The notes beneath the pieces are model-generated. The model did no database searches and was not told where the DNA came from. It was given only the letters and a program-made list of their open reading frames with translations. DNA of 60,000 nt from Paracoccaceae bacterium (lineage in GTDB: Bacteria > Pseudomonadota > Alphaproteobacteria > Rhodobacterales > Rhodobacteraceae), in assembly GCA_019911965.1 (NCBI GenBank), contig JAIOJF010000020.1, forward strand, positions 1 to 60,000, given 5' to 3'. The position numbers and the translations under genes are program-made. Within the stretch, counting starts at the first letter, position 1; each line of letters starts with the position of its first letter. This document shows positions 1 to 9,035 of this stretch, piece after piece.

Positions 1-297
1 CAGCGCGTCGCCATCGCCCGCGCCCTGGCGATGAAGCCGAAAGTTCTGCTGTTTGACGAACCGACATCCGCGCTCGATCCCGAACTGGTGGGCGAGGTGC
101 TGCGTGTCATGCGGCATCTGGCGGATCAGGGCCGCACGATGATCGTGGTCACCCACGAAATGGGCTTCGCACGCGAAGTCTCCAACAAGGTCATTTTCCT
201 GCATGACGGCAAGGTCGAAGAAGAAGGCCCGCCCGCCGACGTGTTCGGAAACCCGAAATCAGAGCGATGCAAGGCATTCCTTGCCAGCACACTTTGA
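1..297 (+). CDS. Polar amino acid ABC transporter ATP-binding protein (3' part only)
   Basis: C-terminal 98 residues of an ABC ATPase whose 5' end lies left of the window. The reading frame is open from base 1 and starts just after the signature motif (QRVAIARAL). It continues through Walker B and D-loop ([12 protein letters not shown]) and the H-loop (VVTHEM). The tail ([19 protein letters not shown]) is typical of the HisP/GlnQ/ArtP class that energises import of polar amino acids at the inner membrane. A binding protein and two permeases follow on the same strand, so it is the ATPase of that transporter. The family assignment is firm; the substrate is not. Confidence 0.95.
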   Translation, partial: QRVAIARALAMKPKVLLFDEPTSALDPELVGEVLRVMRHLADQGRTMIVVTHEMGFAREVSNKVIFLHDGKVEEEGPPADVFGNPKSERCKAFLASTL

Positions 298-332
298 CAA
301 CCCGAAACCAGAAATCCAAGGGAGACAATCAC

Positions 333-1070
333 ATGATGAAACTGGTTAGACTCGCAGGGGCAGCCGCCCTTGCCACCGCCTTCGCCGCCACTTCGCTGGC
401 CGCCGATACCGTCCGCATGGGCACCGAGGGCGCCTACCCTCCGTACAACTTCATCAACGACAAGGGCGAAGTTGACGGGTTCGAGCGCGAACTGGGCGAT
501 GAATTGTGCAAGCGCGCCGCGCTCGACTGCGTCTGGGTGACCAATGACTGGGATTCGATCATTCCCAACCTGGTGTCCGGCAACTACGACACCATCATCG
601 CCGGCATGTCGATCACGGCCGAACGCGACGAGGTCATCGACTTCACCCAGGAATATTTCCCGCCCGATCCGTCGACCTATGTCGCGCTGGCCGGTGCCTC
701 GGCTGACGTGACCAAGGGTGTGGTTGCGGCGCAGACCGCGACGATCCAGGCCGCCTATATCGCCTCGTCCGGGGCGACGCTGGTGGAATTTGCCACGCCG
801 GATGAAACCGTCGCCGCCGTGCGCTCGGGCGAGGCCGACGCGGTTCTGGCCGATGACGCCTTCCTGGCCGATATCGTCAAGGCGTCGAACGGCGAACTTG
901 CCTTTGTCGGCGAGCCGGTCGCCATCGGCGGCGGCATCGGCATGGGTGTGCGTGAATCCGATGGCGAGTTGAAAGCCAAGATGAACGCCGCGATCGATTC
1001 GATGAAGAAGGACGGCTCGCTCAGCGCGCTGATCGCCAAGTGGTTCGACGGCCGGGTCGTGAACTACTGA
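333..1070 (+). CDS. Polar amino acid ABC transporter periplasmic substrate-binding protein
   Basis: A 245-aa secreted protein of the family-3 solute-binding fold (PBP type 2). An N-terminal signal peptide of about 22 residues (ending near SLAAD) is followed by the typical opening MGTEGAYPPYNFIN and the later IAGMSITAERDEVIDFT block. It should capture an amino acid in the periplasm for the permeases at 1151 and 2011. The start at 333 is chosen because AAGGGAG lies about 7 bases upstream; a longer reading from 267 would overlap the ATPase gene. The best family resemblance is to lysine/arginine/ornithine/histidine binders, but specificity cannot be read from the sequence. Confidence 0.93.
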   Translation: MMKLVRLAGAAALATAFAATSLAADTVRMGTEGAYPPYNFINDKGEVDGFERELGDELCKRAALDCVWVTNDWDSIIPNLVSGNYDTIIAGMSITAERDEVIDFTQEYFPPDPSTYVALAGASADVTKGVVAAQTATIQAAYIASSGATLVEFATPDETVAAVRSGEADAVLADDAFLADIVKASNGELAFVGEPVAIGGGIGMGVRESDGELKAKMNAAIDSMKKDGSLSALIAKWFDGRVVNY

Positions 1071-1150
1071 TCAGGTTCTGAACGAAGTTCTGAAACCTTG
1101 AAACCGGCCGGGCCTCCAGGGCCCGGCCAATTTCCAGCGGGACCGCGCCG

Positions 1151-2014
1151 ATGTTCACCTATTGCCAAGAGCCGGGCCTGCTCAGCGGTTTCGACTGGTG
1201 GTCGTGCTACCTGACAACCGGCAAGCACCTGGCCTTCTATGGCTCGTTCGGCACGGTCATGATGCTGCTGCTGCTGACGGTGCCGCTGATCCTGATCCTC
1301 GGCTTTGCTGGCGCATTGGCGCGGCGGGCATCGTTTGCCCCGGTAAGGTGGCTGGGGCTGATCTATACCTCGATGGTGCGCGGCGTGCCCGACATCGTGT
1401 TTTTCCTGTTCGCGCTGATCGCGCTGGATCAGGGCATCGAATACATGCGCCATATCGTCCTTTGCCCCGACTGGAGCGAGCCGATCCGCCAGGGCAACGA
1501 TTTCCGCGTCTGCGACATCGCCAAGATGCCGCTGTCCAGCGCGCCGCAATGGCAGCACGAGGTTTACGGCTTCTTCTTGGCGATGGTCGGCTTCGCGGTG
1601 GTGTTCGGGGCCTTTGCCGCCAACACGATCTATGGCGCGCTTTGTGCCGTGCCGCACAGCCAGCTTGAAACCGGCGCCGCCTTCGGCATGACCCAGCGCC
1701 AGGTGTTCCGCCGCATCCTGCTGCCTCAGATGTGGGTCTATGCGCTGCCGGGCCTGTCGAATCTGTGGATGATCCTGATCAAGGCAACGCCGCTTCTGTT
1801 CCTGCTTGGGGTCGAGGATATCGTCTACTGGGCGCGTGAGCTTGGCGGGGCCAAGACCGGCCGCTTTGAATATCCCCATCCTGACTGGCGGCTGGGCTAT
1901 TTCCTGGCGTTGCTGGTGTTCTACCTGTTCCTGACCTGGATCAGCGAACGGATATTCGCCCGCCTGAACGCACGGGTTTCGCGGGGTCAGGCGACAATGG
2001 GAGGGACGGTATGA
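1151..2014 (+). CDS. Amino acid ABC transporter permease (HisQ/ArtQ-like)
   Basis: A 287-aa polytopic inner-membrane protein of the HisQM permease family. The EAA-type cytoplasmic loop that contacts the ATPase is visible as ETGAAFGMTQRQVFRRILL, roughly residues 175-195. Compared with usual HisQ proteins (about 230 aa) it is longer. There is a cysteine-containing N-terminal segment before the first helix, and a hydrophilic insert of about 40 residues after the second or third helix (around residues 95-140) that contains two cysteines. It overlaps the next permease by 4 bases (ATGA at 2011), showing translational coupling. It pairs with the 2011 gene to form the channel. Confidence 0.92.
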   Translation: MFTYCQEPGLLSGFDWWSCYLTTGKHLAFYGSFGTVMMLLLLTVPLILILGFAGALARRASFAPVRWLGLIYTSMVRGVPDIVFFLFALIALDQGIEYMRHIVLCPDWSEPIRQGNDFRVCDIAKMPLSSAPQWQHEVYGFFLAMVGFAVVFGAFAANTIYGALCAVPHSQLETGAAFGMTQRQVFRRILLPQMWVYALPGLSNLWMILIKATPLLFLLGVEDIVYWARELGGAKTGRFEYPHPDWRLGYFLALLVFYLFLTWISERIFARLNARVSRGQATMGGTV

Positions 2015-2814
2015 GCTGCGCCGAAACCTTCGCTGGCTACGCGCTCCGCTCACTCGGCATTGGCGAGCGGCTGTTGCCAAGGTCCGACTTCACGCTCTGC
2101 GAACAGGTGGTGCTGATCGGCTCGGGCATGATCTGGAACGTCTATTTCGCGGTGTTTGCGCTGGCCTTCGGGTTTTTCGCCGCCACCGCCGTTGCCGTGG
2201 CCCGCGCATCCGAGCGCTGGTGGCTGCGCGAACCGGCGCGCGCCTTCATCTTCGTGCTGCGCGGCTCGCCCCTGTTCATCCAGTTCTTCATCGCCTACGA
2301 GACCTTCGTGCTGATCCCCAAGGCCGGCATCGACATCAATCTCGGCTTCATCGAGATCACCGCTGAAACCCGCTGGCTGACCAAGGCCTGGCTGGGGGCG
2401 CTGATCGTGTTGTTCCTGAACACCACCGCCTATACCGCGCAGATATTCCACGGGGCGCTGATGTCGGTGCCCAAGGGCGATCTGGAGGCGGCCGATTCGA
2501 TCGGCATGCCGCCCTTCAGACGCTTCCGCCGGATCGTCTTTCCGTCGATGCTGCGGCTTGCCTGGGCGAGCTACACCAACGAGGCGATCTTTCTGTTCCA
2601 CGCCACGTCGCTGGTGTTCTTCTCATCCTTCCCGGCCTGGCGGCAGGCGGGGGATGCGCTTTATTACGCCAATTACTTCGCCGACAAGACCTTCAACCCC
2701 TTCATCCCCTATCCGATCATCGCCGGCTATTTCATCGCCTTCACACTGTTGCTGACCATCGGTTTCGGCTTCGTCAACCGGCACCTGAACCGGCACTTGC
2801 GCGAATCGCGCTGA
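2011..2814 (+). CDS. Amino acid ABC transporter permease (HisM/ArtM-like)
   Basis: A 267-aa polytopic membrane protein, second permease of the importer. The EAA loop reads EAADSIGMPPFRRFRRIVF (about residues 160-180), and the segment FVLRGSPLFIQFFI is characteristic of HisM/GlnP permeases. It starts inside the stop of the preceding permease (ATGA). This is the last gene of the operon, which runs ATPase, binding protein, permease, permease. An AAATACTC-core repeat follows about 55 bases after the stop. Substrate unknown; the divergent Lrp/putA locus next door makes a glutamate- or proline-family substrate possible, but that is only proximity. Confidence 0.92.
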   Translation: MSCAETFAGYALRSLGIGERLLPRSDFTLCEQVVLIGSGMIWNVYFAVFALAFGFFAATAVAVARASERWWLREPARAFIFVLRGSPLFIQFFIAYETFVLIPKAGIDINLGFIEITAETRWLTKAWLGALIVLFLNTTAYTAQIFHGALMSVPKGDLEAADSIGMPPFRRFRRIVFPSMLRLAWASYTNEAIFLFHATSLVFFSSFPAWRQAGDALYYANYFADKTFNPFIPYPIIAGYFIAFTLLLTIGFGFVNRHLNRHLRESR

Positions 2815-2869
2815 GGCCAGGCCGGATGCCACGCGCCCCTGCCTTTCGCCCTCAACTACTAGAAGCCGC

Positions 2870-2904
2870 CTTCTTTTTGGTCCAAATACTCCCGCCGGAG
2901 GCGG
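2870..2904 (+). repeat. AAATACTC-core intergenic repeat, copy A
   Basis: Short element between two convergent genes: a CTTCTTTTTGG head, a small palindrome TTTGGTCCAAA, the core AAATACTC and a CGCCGGAGGCGG tail. The tail GGCGGC can pair with GCCGCC just before the head to close a stem. Related copies lie at 7018, 31476 and, inverted, at 31527. It sits between the ends of the permease gene and the Lrp-type gene, so a 3'-end or terminator role is possible. There is no clean run of T after the stem. Confidence 0.7.
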
Positions 2905-2925
2905 CCGGAAAAAAGGCTTGCGCCT

Positions 2926-3414
2926 TCAGAACGCCCGGTCCTTGACCGCCTGCATCGACACATGCGTCGAGGTATTGCCGACATGCGGCAGCGCCGAAAT
3001 GGTCTCGCCCAGGATCTGGCGGTAGGCGCGGATATCGCTGGTGCGGATTTTCAGCAGGTAGTCGAACGATCCGGCGATCATGTGGCATTGCTCGATCTCG
3101 GGCACCAGCCGCACCGCCGCGTTGAACGCGCTCAGCGCCTTTTCGGTTGTGTCGGTCAGTTTCACCTCGGCAAAGGCGACATGATCGCGGCCCAGTTTCT
3201 CGGGGTTCAGCACGGCGCGAAAGCCAAGGATGAAGCCTTCGTCCTGCAACCGGCGCACCCTGATCTGGCAGGGCGTCTTGGACAGCCCGACCCGCCGCGC
3301 CAGTTCCGTCACCGGCAAGCGCCCGTCGCGGGCCAGCGCGTCCAGTATCTTGCGGTCGAACCGGTCCAGTAGCCCTGAATCGACTTTTTCCGATATCTTT
3401 GAAGCCACATTCAC
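2926..3414 (-). CDS. Lrp/AsnC family transcriptional regulator, probable proline-responsive activator of putA
   Basis: About 162 aa, the usual length for the Lrp family. The N-terminal winged helix-turn-helix is visible as LDRFDRKILDALARDGRLPVTELARRVGLSKTP, followed by a RAM/AsnC ligand-binding domain (VRLVPEIEQCHMIAGSFDYLLKI). It is divergent from putA, the classical arrangement of PutR, which activates putA in the presence of proline. No ATG is available in a sensible place. Two in-frame GTG codons (3414 and 3408) give family-length proteins, and 3414 is used here. Two dyads in the shared intergenic region are probable binding sites. Regulation of putA is an inference from position and family. 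Confidence 0.9.
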   Translation of the reverse strand: MNVASKISEKVDSGLLDRFDRKILDALARDGRLPVTELARRVGLSKTPCQIRVRRLQDEGFILGFRAVLNPEKLGRDHVAFAEVKLTDTTEKALSAFNAAVRLVPEIEQCHMIAGSFDYLLKIRTSDIRAYRQILGETISALPHVGNTSTHVSMQAVKDRAF

Positions 3415-3423
3415 CGCCAACTT

Positions 3424-3468
3424 CAGGCAAATTGCCCAATACAGCCTTTCATTCAGGCAACATGCCTG
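3424..3468. promoter_or_regulatory. Two dyad operators in the lrp-like/putA intergenic region
   Basis: Two inverted repeats share a related half-site. GGCAA-A-TTGCC is centred at 3431, and CAGGCA-ACA-TGCCTG at 3461 is a perfect 15-mer. Their centres are 30 bp apart, close to three helical turns, so both would lie on the same DNA face. This is as expected for an Lrp-type octamer or dimer of dimers. The left dyad sits just in front of the regulator's start, so autoregulation is plausible. The palindromes are directly visible; the binding protein is inferred. Confidence 0.65.
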
Positions 3469-3516
3469 TCCGTAACCTGTTAGGAATATCCGGTCCCAGA
3501 TGCAAGGAAAACCGGC

Positions 3517-6500
3517 ATGTCCAACCTGCAAGAACACCGCGATGCCATCCGCGCCGCCCATTCCCAGCCCGAGGCGGCGCGGCTTCAGGCCCTCGCCGCC
3601 GCCCACCCCGTCCCGGACGACCTGCGCAAGCGTGCCACCGCCCGCGCGGTGAAGCTGGTCCGCGCCATCCGCAACGACAGCCGCCCCGGCCTGATGGAGG
3701 TGTTCCTGGCCGAATACGGCCTGTCAACCGATGAAGGTGTCGCGCTGATGTGCCTGGCCGAGGCGCTGCTGCGGGTGCCCGATGCCTACACGATGGACGC
3801 CCTGATCGAAGACAAGATCGCACCCTCGGCCTGGGGCGCGCATCTGGGTCATTCCTCGTCCTCGCTGGTCAATGCCTCGACCTGGGCACTGATGCTGACG
3901 GGCAAGGTGTTGCAGGATGAGGGCGCGGGCATGGCCGCAATCCTGCACGGCGCGATCCGCCGCCTGGGCGAGCCGGTGATCCGCAAAGCCGTCAACCGCG
4001 CCATCCGCGAGATGGGCCATCAATTCGTGCTGGGCCGCAGCATTGACGAGGCGATCAGCCGGGGCCGCAAGCTGGCCAAGCAGGGTTACACCTTCTCCTA
4101 CGACATGCTGGGCGAGGCGGCCTTGACCGCCGACGACGCCCGCAAGTATTTCGATGCCTATTCCGCAGCCATCCGCGAACTGGCCGGAGAATGCCGCGCC
4201 AGCGATATCCGCGCCAATCCCGGCATTTCGGTCAAGCTGTCGGCCCTGCATCCGCGCTACGAGGTCGGCCAGCGCGACCGCGTGTTGCGCGAACTGGTCG
4301 CCGCAACCCGCAAACTGGCCAGGCAAGCCGCCAAGGCCGGCATGGGCTTCAACATCGACGCCGAAGAGGCCGACCGCCTCGATCTGTCGCTGGACGTGAT
4401 CGAGGCAGTCCTGCGCGATCCCGATCTGGCGGGCTGGGACGGTTTCGGCGTGGTGGTGCAGGCCTATGGCAAACGCACCGGCCCGGTGCTGGACTGGCTG
4501 CACGCGCTGGCGGAAAAGCTGGATCGCCGCATCATGGTGCGGCTGGTCAAGGGGGCCTATTGGGACGCCGAGGTGAAAAAGGCGCAAGTGGACGGGCTGG
4601 ACGGCTTCCCCGTCTATACCCGCAAGGCGGCGACCGATATGTCCTACCTGATCTGTGCGCGCAAGCTTCTGGGCATGACGGATCGTATCTACCCGCAATT
4701 CGCCACCCACAACGCCCATAGCGTGGCGATGATCCTCGAGATGGCGGATGACAGGCAAGCATTCGAGTTTCAGCGCCTGCAGGGCATGGGCGAATCGCTG
4801 CATGATCTGGTGCTGAAGGGCGAAGGCACGCGCTGCCGCATCTATGCGCCGGTCGGCACGCATCGCGATCTTCTGGCCTATCTGGTGCGCCGCCTGCTGG
4901 AAAACGGTGCCAATTCATCCTTCGTAAACCAGATCGTCGATGCCGATGTGCCGCCGGAAGTGGTCGCCGCCGATCCGTTCGCGGCGCTGGCGGCTTTGGG
5001 CGATGCACCGGCGGCGGGCGTGGTTCCCCCGGCGCAGCTTTACGCTCCGAAGCGAAGGAATTCGCGCGGCTGGGATTTGCACGATGTCGATGATCTGGCG
5101 GAAATCGAGGCCGCCCGCGCCCCGTTCCGCAGCGCTGATTGGCAGGCCGGCCCGCTGATCGCCGGGGCGCTGGCAGGCACCGAGACCCATACCGTCATCA
5201 ACCCCGCCAACCCCGCCGATCAGGTCGGCATTGTCCGCCTCGCCTCGGAGGTCGATTGCGACACCGCGCTGGCCGCCGCACGCAACTGGTCCGCCACCGA
5301 TGCCGCCGAACGCGCCCGCATCCTGCGCGACGCCTCGGACCTGTACGAGGAAAACTTCGCCGAATTTTTCGCCATCCTGACCCGCGAAGCCGGCAAGACC
5401 CCGCGCGACGCCATCGCTGAGTTGCGCGAGGCGGTGGATTTCCTGCGCTACTACGCCGACGAGGGCGAGGCCGGCGGTGATGCCGCCCCCGCCGGGCTGT
5501 TCGCCTGCATCTCGCCCTGGAACTTCCCGCTGGCGATCTTCACAGGCCAGATTGCCGCCGCACTGGCCGCCGGAAACGGCGTGCTGGCGAAACCGGCGGA
5601 AACGACCGGACTGGTGGCGCATCTGGCGGTGCGGCTTCTGCACCGCGCTGGCGTGCCTGCCGATGTCCTGCAATTGCTTCCCGGCCACGGTGCCGTGATC
5701 GGTGCCCGCCTGAGTGCCGATCCCCGCATCAGCGGCACCTGTTTCACCGGCTCCACCGCCACCGCGCAGCGGATCGACCGCACGATGGCCGCCAGTCTCG
5801 ATCCCGGCGCGCCGCTGATTGCGGAAACCGGCGGGCTGAACGCGATGATCGTCGATTCCACGGCGCTGCCGGAACAGGCGATCCGCGACATCATCACCGG
5901 CGCGTTCCAATCCGCCGGGCAACGCTGCTCGGCGCTGCGGATGCTCTATCTGCAACAGGATATTGCCGAACCGTTCCTGGAGATGCTGTTCGGCGCGATG
6001 GATGAACTGGTGCTGGGCGATCCCTGGGCGCTGGAAACCGATATCGGCCCGGTCATCTCGGGGCAAGCCCGCAACGACATCACCGCCTATATCGACGCCG
6101 CCGCAAAGGCAGGCCGCCTGATCAAACGCCTGCCTGTCCCGGCGAATGGCAATTTCGTGCCACCCGCCGTGATCCGCGTCGGCGGCATCGCCGATCTGGC
6201 GGGCGAGGTGTTCGGCCCGGTGCTGCACATCGCCACCTTCCGCGCCGATGCCATCGACGCGGTGATCGACCAGATCAACGCCACCGGCTATGGCCTGACC
6301 TTCGGGATGCACTCAAGGATCGACGACCGGGTGGAGCAGGTGACGGCGCGGCTGAAGGCCGGCAACATCTACATCAACCGCAACCAGATCGGCGCCATCG
6401 TCGGCTCGCAACCTTTCGGCGGCGAGGGCCTTTCGGGCACCGGCCCCAAGGCGGGCGGCCCGGCCTATCTGCCGCGCTTCCGCCATCACGCGGCAATCGC

Positions 6501-7005
6501 ACTGGACGCGCCTGCGGGCGAAATGGTCGATCAAACCCGCCTGCAGGCGGCCCTGTCGGAGGCCGGAAAGTCCGCGCCCGCCTGCCTCGGCACCGAGGCG
6601 CTGCCCGGCCCGACGGGGGAATCCAACCTTCTGTCCAGCTATGGTCGCGGCACCATCCTGTGCCTGGGGCCAACCGCCGAGTCGGCATTGGAACAGGCCG
6701 CTATCGCCCGCGCCAATGGCTGTCAGGCCATCGCCGTCGCGCCGGGGCTAAGTCATCTGGACGGCCTGAACGGGCGGATCGAACCCGAATGGCTGACCGG
6801 CCTTGCGGGTGTCGATCTGGTCGCCTTCTGGGGCGATCCTGCCGAGGCCGCCCGCCTCCGGCAGGCACTGGCTGCGCGTGACGGTGCGCTGATCGGGCTG
6901 TCCACCGGGCAGGACCTGGCCGGGAAATGCCGGATTGAGCGGCATATCTGCATCGACACCACCGCCGCCGGCGGCAACGCCACCTTGCTGGCCGCCGCCG
7001 ACTGA
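3517..7005 (+). CDS. putA: Bifunctional proline dehydrogenase / L-glutamate gamma-semialdehyde dehydrogenase
   Basis: A 1162-aa enzyme that oxidises proline to glutamate in two steps: FAD-dependent proline dehydrogenase, then NAD-dependent semialdehyde dehydrogenase. The PRODH barrel includes GYTFSYDMLGEAALT (near residue 190) and RLVKGAYWDAE (near 344). The aldehyde dehydrogenase part includes SPWNFPLAIFTGQIAAAL, FTGST, ETGGLNAMIVDS (near 769) and SAGQRCSALR with the catalytic Cys near 804. The N-terminus lacks the ribbon-helix-helix DNA-binding domain of E. coli PutA, so it should not regulate itself, consistent with the divergent Lrp-type gene. About 160 residues follow the dehydrogenase domain, as in larger PutA types. 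Confidence 0.97.
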   Translation: MSNLQEHRDAIRAAHSQPEAARLQALAAAHPVPDDLRKRATARAVKLVRAIRNDSRPGLMEVFLAEYGLSTDEGVALMCLAEALLRVPDAYTMDALIEDKIAPSAWGAHLGHSSSSLVNASTWALMLTGKVLQDEGAGMAAILHGAIRRLGEPVIRKAVNRAIREMGHQFVLGRSIDEAISRGRKLAKQGYTFSYDMLGEAALTADDARKYFDAYSAAIRELAGECRASDIRANPGISVKLSALHPRYEVGQRDRVLRELVAATRKLARQAAKAGMGFNIDAEEADRLDLSLDVIEAVLRDPDLAGWDGFGVVVQAYGKRTGPVLDWLHALAEKLDRRIMVRLVKGAYWDAEVKKAQVDGLDGFPVYTRKAATDMSYLICARKLLGMTDRIYPQFATHNAHSVAMILEMADDRQAFEFQRLQGMGESLHDLVLKGEGTRCRIYAPVGTHRDLLAYLVRRLLENGANSSFVNQIVDADVPPEVVAADPFAALAALGDAPAAGVVPPAQLYAPKRRNSRGWDLHDVDDLAEIEAARAPFRSADWQAGPLIAGALAGTETHTVINPANPADQVGIVRLASEVDCDTALAAARNWSATDAAERARILRDASDLYEENFAEFFAILTREAGKTPRDAIAELREAVDFLRYYADEGEAGGDAAPAGLFACISPWNFPLAIFTGQIAAALAAGNGVLAKPAETTGLVAHLAVRLLHRAGVPADVLQLLPGHGAVIGARLSADPRISGTCFTGSTATAQRIDRTMAASLDPGAPLIAETGGLNAMIVDSTALPEQAIRDIITGAFQSAGQRCSALRMLYLQQDIAEPFLEMLFGAMDELVLGDPWALETDIGPVISGQARNDITAYIDAAAKAGRLIKRLPVPANGNFVPPAVIRVGGIADLAGEVFGPVLHIATFRADAIDAVIDQINATGYGLTFGMHSRIDDRVEQVTARLKAGNIYINRNQIGAIVGSQPFGGEGLSGTGPKAGGPAYLPRFRHHAAIALDAPAGEMVDQTRLQAALSEAGKSAPACLGTEALPGPTGESNLLSSYGRGTILCLGPTAESALEQAAIARANGCQAIAVAPGLSHLDGLNGRIEPEWLTGLAGVDLVAFWGDPAEAARLRQALAARDGALIGLSTGQDLAGKCRIERHICIDTTAAGGNATLLAAAD

Positions 7006-7017
7006 TCGCCCTCGCGG

Positions 7018-7049
7018 CTTCTTTTTGGTAAAAATACTCAATCCGGCGG
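7018..7049 (+). repeat. AAATACTC-core intergenic repeat, copy B
   Basis: Starts 13 bases after the putA stop: CTTCTTTTTGG, then TAAAAATACTC, then a shorter CCGGCGG tail. It lacks most of the GC-rich second half seen in copies A and C. It lies in the spacer between putA and the next co-directional gene. Confidence 0.65.
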
Positions 7050-7103
7050 TGCAACTTCACATGCGGCTTGCCCTTGGCACCCGCCGGGGGCAAATCTGCA
7101 CCC

Positions 7104-7919
7104 ATGCACAACGCCATTGGCAGAACCCGAACCATCACCGACCGGCTGGACCCGGCCCGCGCCGCCGCGCTGCACGCCACGCTTGGCCTCGCCGGGCCGC
7201 CACCGCTGGCTGGTGATACCCTGCCGCCCTTCTGGCACTACATCCATTTCTGGGAACCGCAGGCGCCTTCCGCGCTGGGCCGCGACGGCCATCCGAAAAC
7301 CGGCGATTTCATCCCCGATACCGGCCTGCCGCGCCGGATGTGGGCGGGCGGAAGGCTGGACTTCCAGCACCCTGTCAGGCTGGGCCAGGACGCCGAAAAA
7401 ACTTCGACCATCGCCGCGATTGATGTGAAATCGGGCCGAAGCGGCGATCTGGCCATCGTGTGTATCGACCATGAAATCACCCAGCGCGGCCAGACCTGCA
7501 TCCGCGAACGCCAGGACCTTGTCTATCGCGCCGACCCGGACCCGGACGCCCCCGCCCCGGTGCCCCCAACCGCCCCCGGCGTTGAGGCCCATTGCCGCCG
7601 CGCGACCTTCGATACCACGCTGTTGTTTCGCTATTCTGCCCTCACCTTCAACGGCCACCGCATCCATTACGACCGTGATTACTGCGCCAATGTTGAAGGC
7701 TATCCCGGCCTCGTCGTCCACGGCCCGCTGCTGGCGCAATTGCTGATCCACGAGGCCGAGGCGCTGCTGGGCGGCCTGCGATCCTTCGAGTTCCGCGCCA
7801 CCGCGCCATTGTTCGATTTCGAGGCCGCCGATTTGTGCGCCCGGCCCGACGGCGATATTCTGTCCCTGTGGGTGCGCGGCCCCGACGGGCGGCAATGCAT
7901 GATCGCCACAGCCACCTGA
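7104..7919 (+). CDS. FAS1-like / MaoC-type acyl-CoA hydratase (mesaconyl-C4-CoA or itaconyl-CoA hydratase-like)
   Basis: A 271-aa cytoplasmic protein with two hot-dog halves. The N-terminal half resembles the FAS1-like dehydratase domain (PPFWHYIHFWEP, then PRRMWAGGRLDF). The C-terminal half carries the hydratase segment FRYSALTFNGHRIHYDRDY followed by GLVVHGPLLAQLL. This layout matches proteins annotated as mesaconyl-C(4)-CoA hydratase or itaconyl-CoA hydratase, which add water to branched C5 acyl-CoA. The ATG at 7104 is chosen; an in-frame TTG at 7068 would add 12 residues. No other gene of a C5-dicarboxylate pathway is adjacent, so the exact substrate is open. Confidence 0.75.
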   Translation: MHNAIGRTRTITDRLDPARAAALHATLGLAGPPPLAGDTLPPFWHYIHFWEPQAPSALGRDGHPKTGDFIPDTGLPRRMWAGGRLDFQHPVRLGQDAEKTSTIAAIDVKSGRSGDLAIVCIDHEITQRGQTCIRERQDLVYRADPDPDAPAPVPPTAPGVEAHCRRATFDTTLLFRYSALTFNGHRIHYDRDYCANVEGYPGLVVHGPLLAQLLIHEAEALLGGLRSFEFRATAPLFDFEAADLCARPDGDILSLWVRGPDGRQCMIATAT

Positions 7920-7924
7920 GGCGC

Positions 7925-8977
7925 TCAGGCCAGATTGGCCGCAACCGAGAAGCTGTCGGGGATGTCTGCTGCGCCGTTCAGGATCAGGTCGGCCATCACT
8001 TCGCCCGCCATGATCGCCACGCCAAAGCCGATCTTGAAGCCGCCATTGGCGACAAAAACGCCATCCCGGCCCGGCCAGGCCCCCAGTATCGGTGCCCGCC
8101 GCGCCCCGCGCGGGCGGATGCCGGCCCAGCGGCGCAGCACCGGCGCGCCGCGCAGGGCGGGGCAGGCGGCAATGGCGCGTTCATGCAGGGCGTCCAGCAG
8201 ATCGTCGGTCTGATCGGGTGCGGTCCAGTCAGCTTCGGAGGTGGAGCCGACCGCGACCGTGCCATCCACATGCGGAATGATCAAAAGGCCGTCGCCGTAG
8301 ATCTGCGGCACCTCGCCGGCATCAAGGCCAAGCGTCAGGGCCTGCCCCTTGATGCCCTTGCCAACCTCCGCTCCGAATGCCGATGACAGGTCCGCCAGCC
8401 CTTCATAGCCGGTACAATACACCGATGCCGCCGCGCCGCGCCCTTCGGTTTCGCCCTCGGCAATCTCGCCGCCCAAGGCCCGGATCGCCCCGGCCAGCGC
8501 GTGGCAGGCGGCGGCGGGCGCAATCAGCGCCGACAGCGTGTCATGCACCACGAACCCGGTCGGGCTGGCCATTTCCCAACCGGGATATTGCCCGGCCTTT
8601 TGCACCCGCCAGTCGGCCAGCCCCTGCCAATGCTCGCGGGCGGATATTTCCCGCGCCTGCGCCAGGGCCACCTCGCGCGCATCCATCAGCGCCACCAGCC
8701 GCCCGGCAGCGCGATAGCCCGAAGCGAGGCCGCTTAGGCGTTCCACCTCGCGCCAGTATTCGGCACCCCTGATCAGGCTTTGGAACTGGAACTCCTTCTT
8801 GTCGTTCCAGTTGTCCGGCGTATGGGGAAACAAAGCGCCGACCACGCCGCCCGAGGCCCCGGCCCCGATCTGCCGCTTCTCGATCAGCCGCGTGCGTACG
8901 CCGCGCCTCAGGCAGGCATAGGCCACGGACAGCCCGAAAATCCCGCCGCCGAACACCTCGATTTCCGCCATTGCCAT
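7925..8977 (-). CDS. FAD-dependent oxidoreductase (DAO family; MnmC oxidoreductase-domain-like)
   Basis: A 350-aa flavoprotein. The dinucleotide-binding fold opens with EVFGGGIFGLSVAYACLRRG, and the C-terminal FAD contact is GVFVANGGFKIGFG, as in the D-amino-acid oxidase/glycine oxidase superfamily. It is divergent from mnmD. In E. coli the MnmC protein fuses an mnmD-like methyltransferase to a DAO-type domain that removes the carboxymethyl group from cmnm5U34. This gene may therefore supply the second activity as a separate protein. That role is an inference from linkage; a D-amino acid or sarcosine-type oxidase is the alternative. An ATG 6 bases further in (8971) is an equally possible start. 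Confidence 0.75.
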   Translation of the reverse strand: MAMAEIEVFGGGIFGLSVAYACLRRGVRTRLIEKRQIGAGASGGVVGALFPHTPDNWNDKKEFQFQSLIRGAEYWREVERLSGLASGYRAAGRLVALMDAREVALAQAREISAREHWQGLADWRVQKAGQYPGWEMASPTGFVVHDTLSALIAPAAACHALAGAIRALGGEIAEGETEGRGAAASVYCTGYEGLADLSSAFGAEVGKGIKGQALTLGLDAGEVPQIYGDGLLIIPHVDGTVAVGSTSEADWTAPDQTDDLLDALHERAIAACPALRGAPVLRRWAGIRPRGARRAPILGAWPGRDGVFVANGGFKIGFGVAIMAGEVMADLILNGAADIPDSFSVAANLA

Positions 8978-9035
8978 TCGCTTGCCGCTCGCCCAGTCTG
9001 CCTTGGTTGTTGGATTTTCTCTAAGGTATGGGCTG

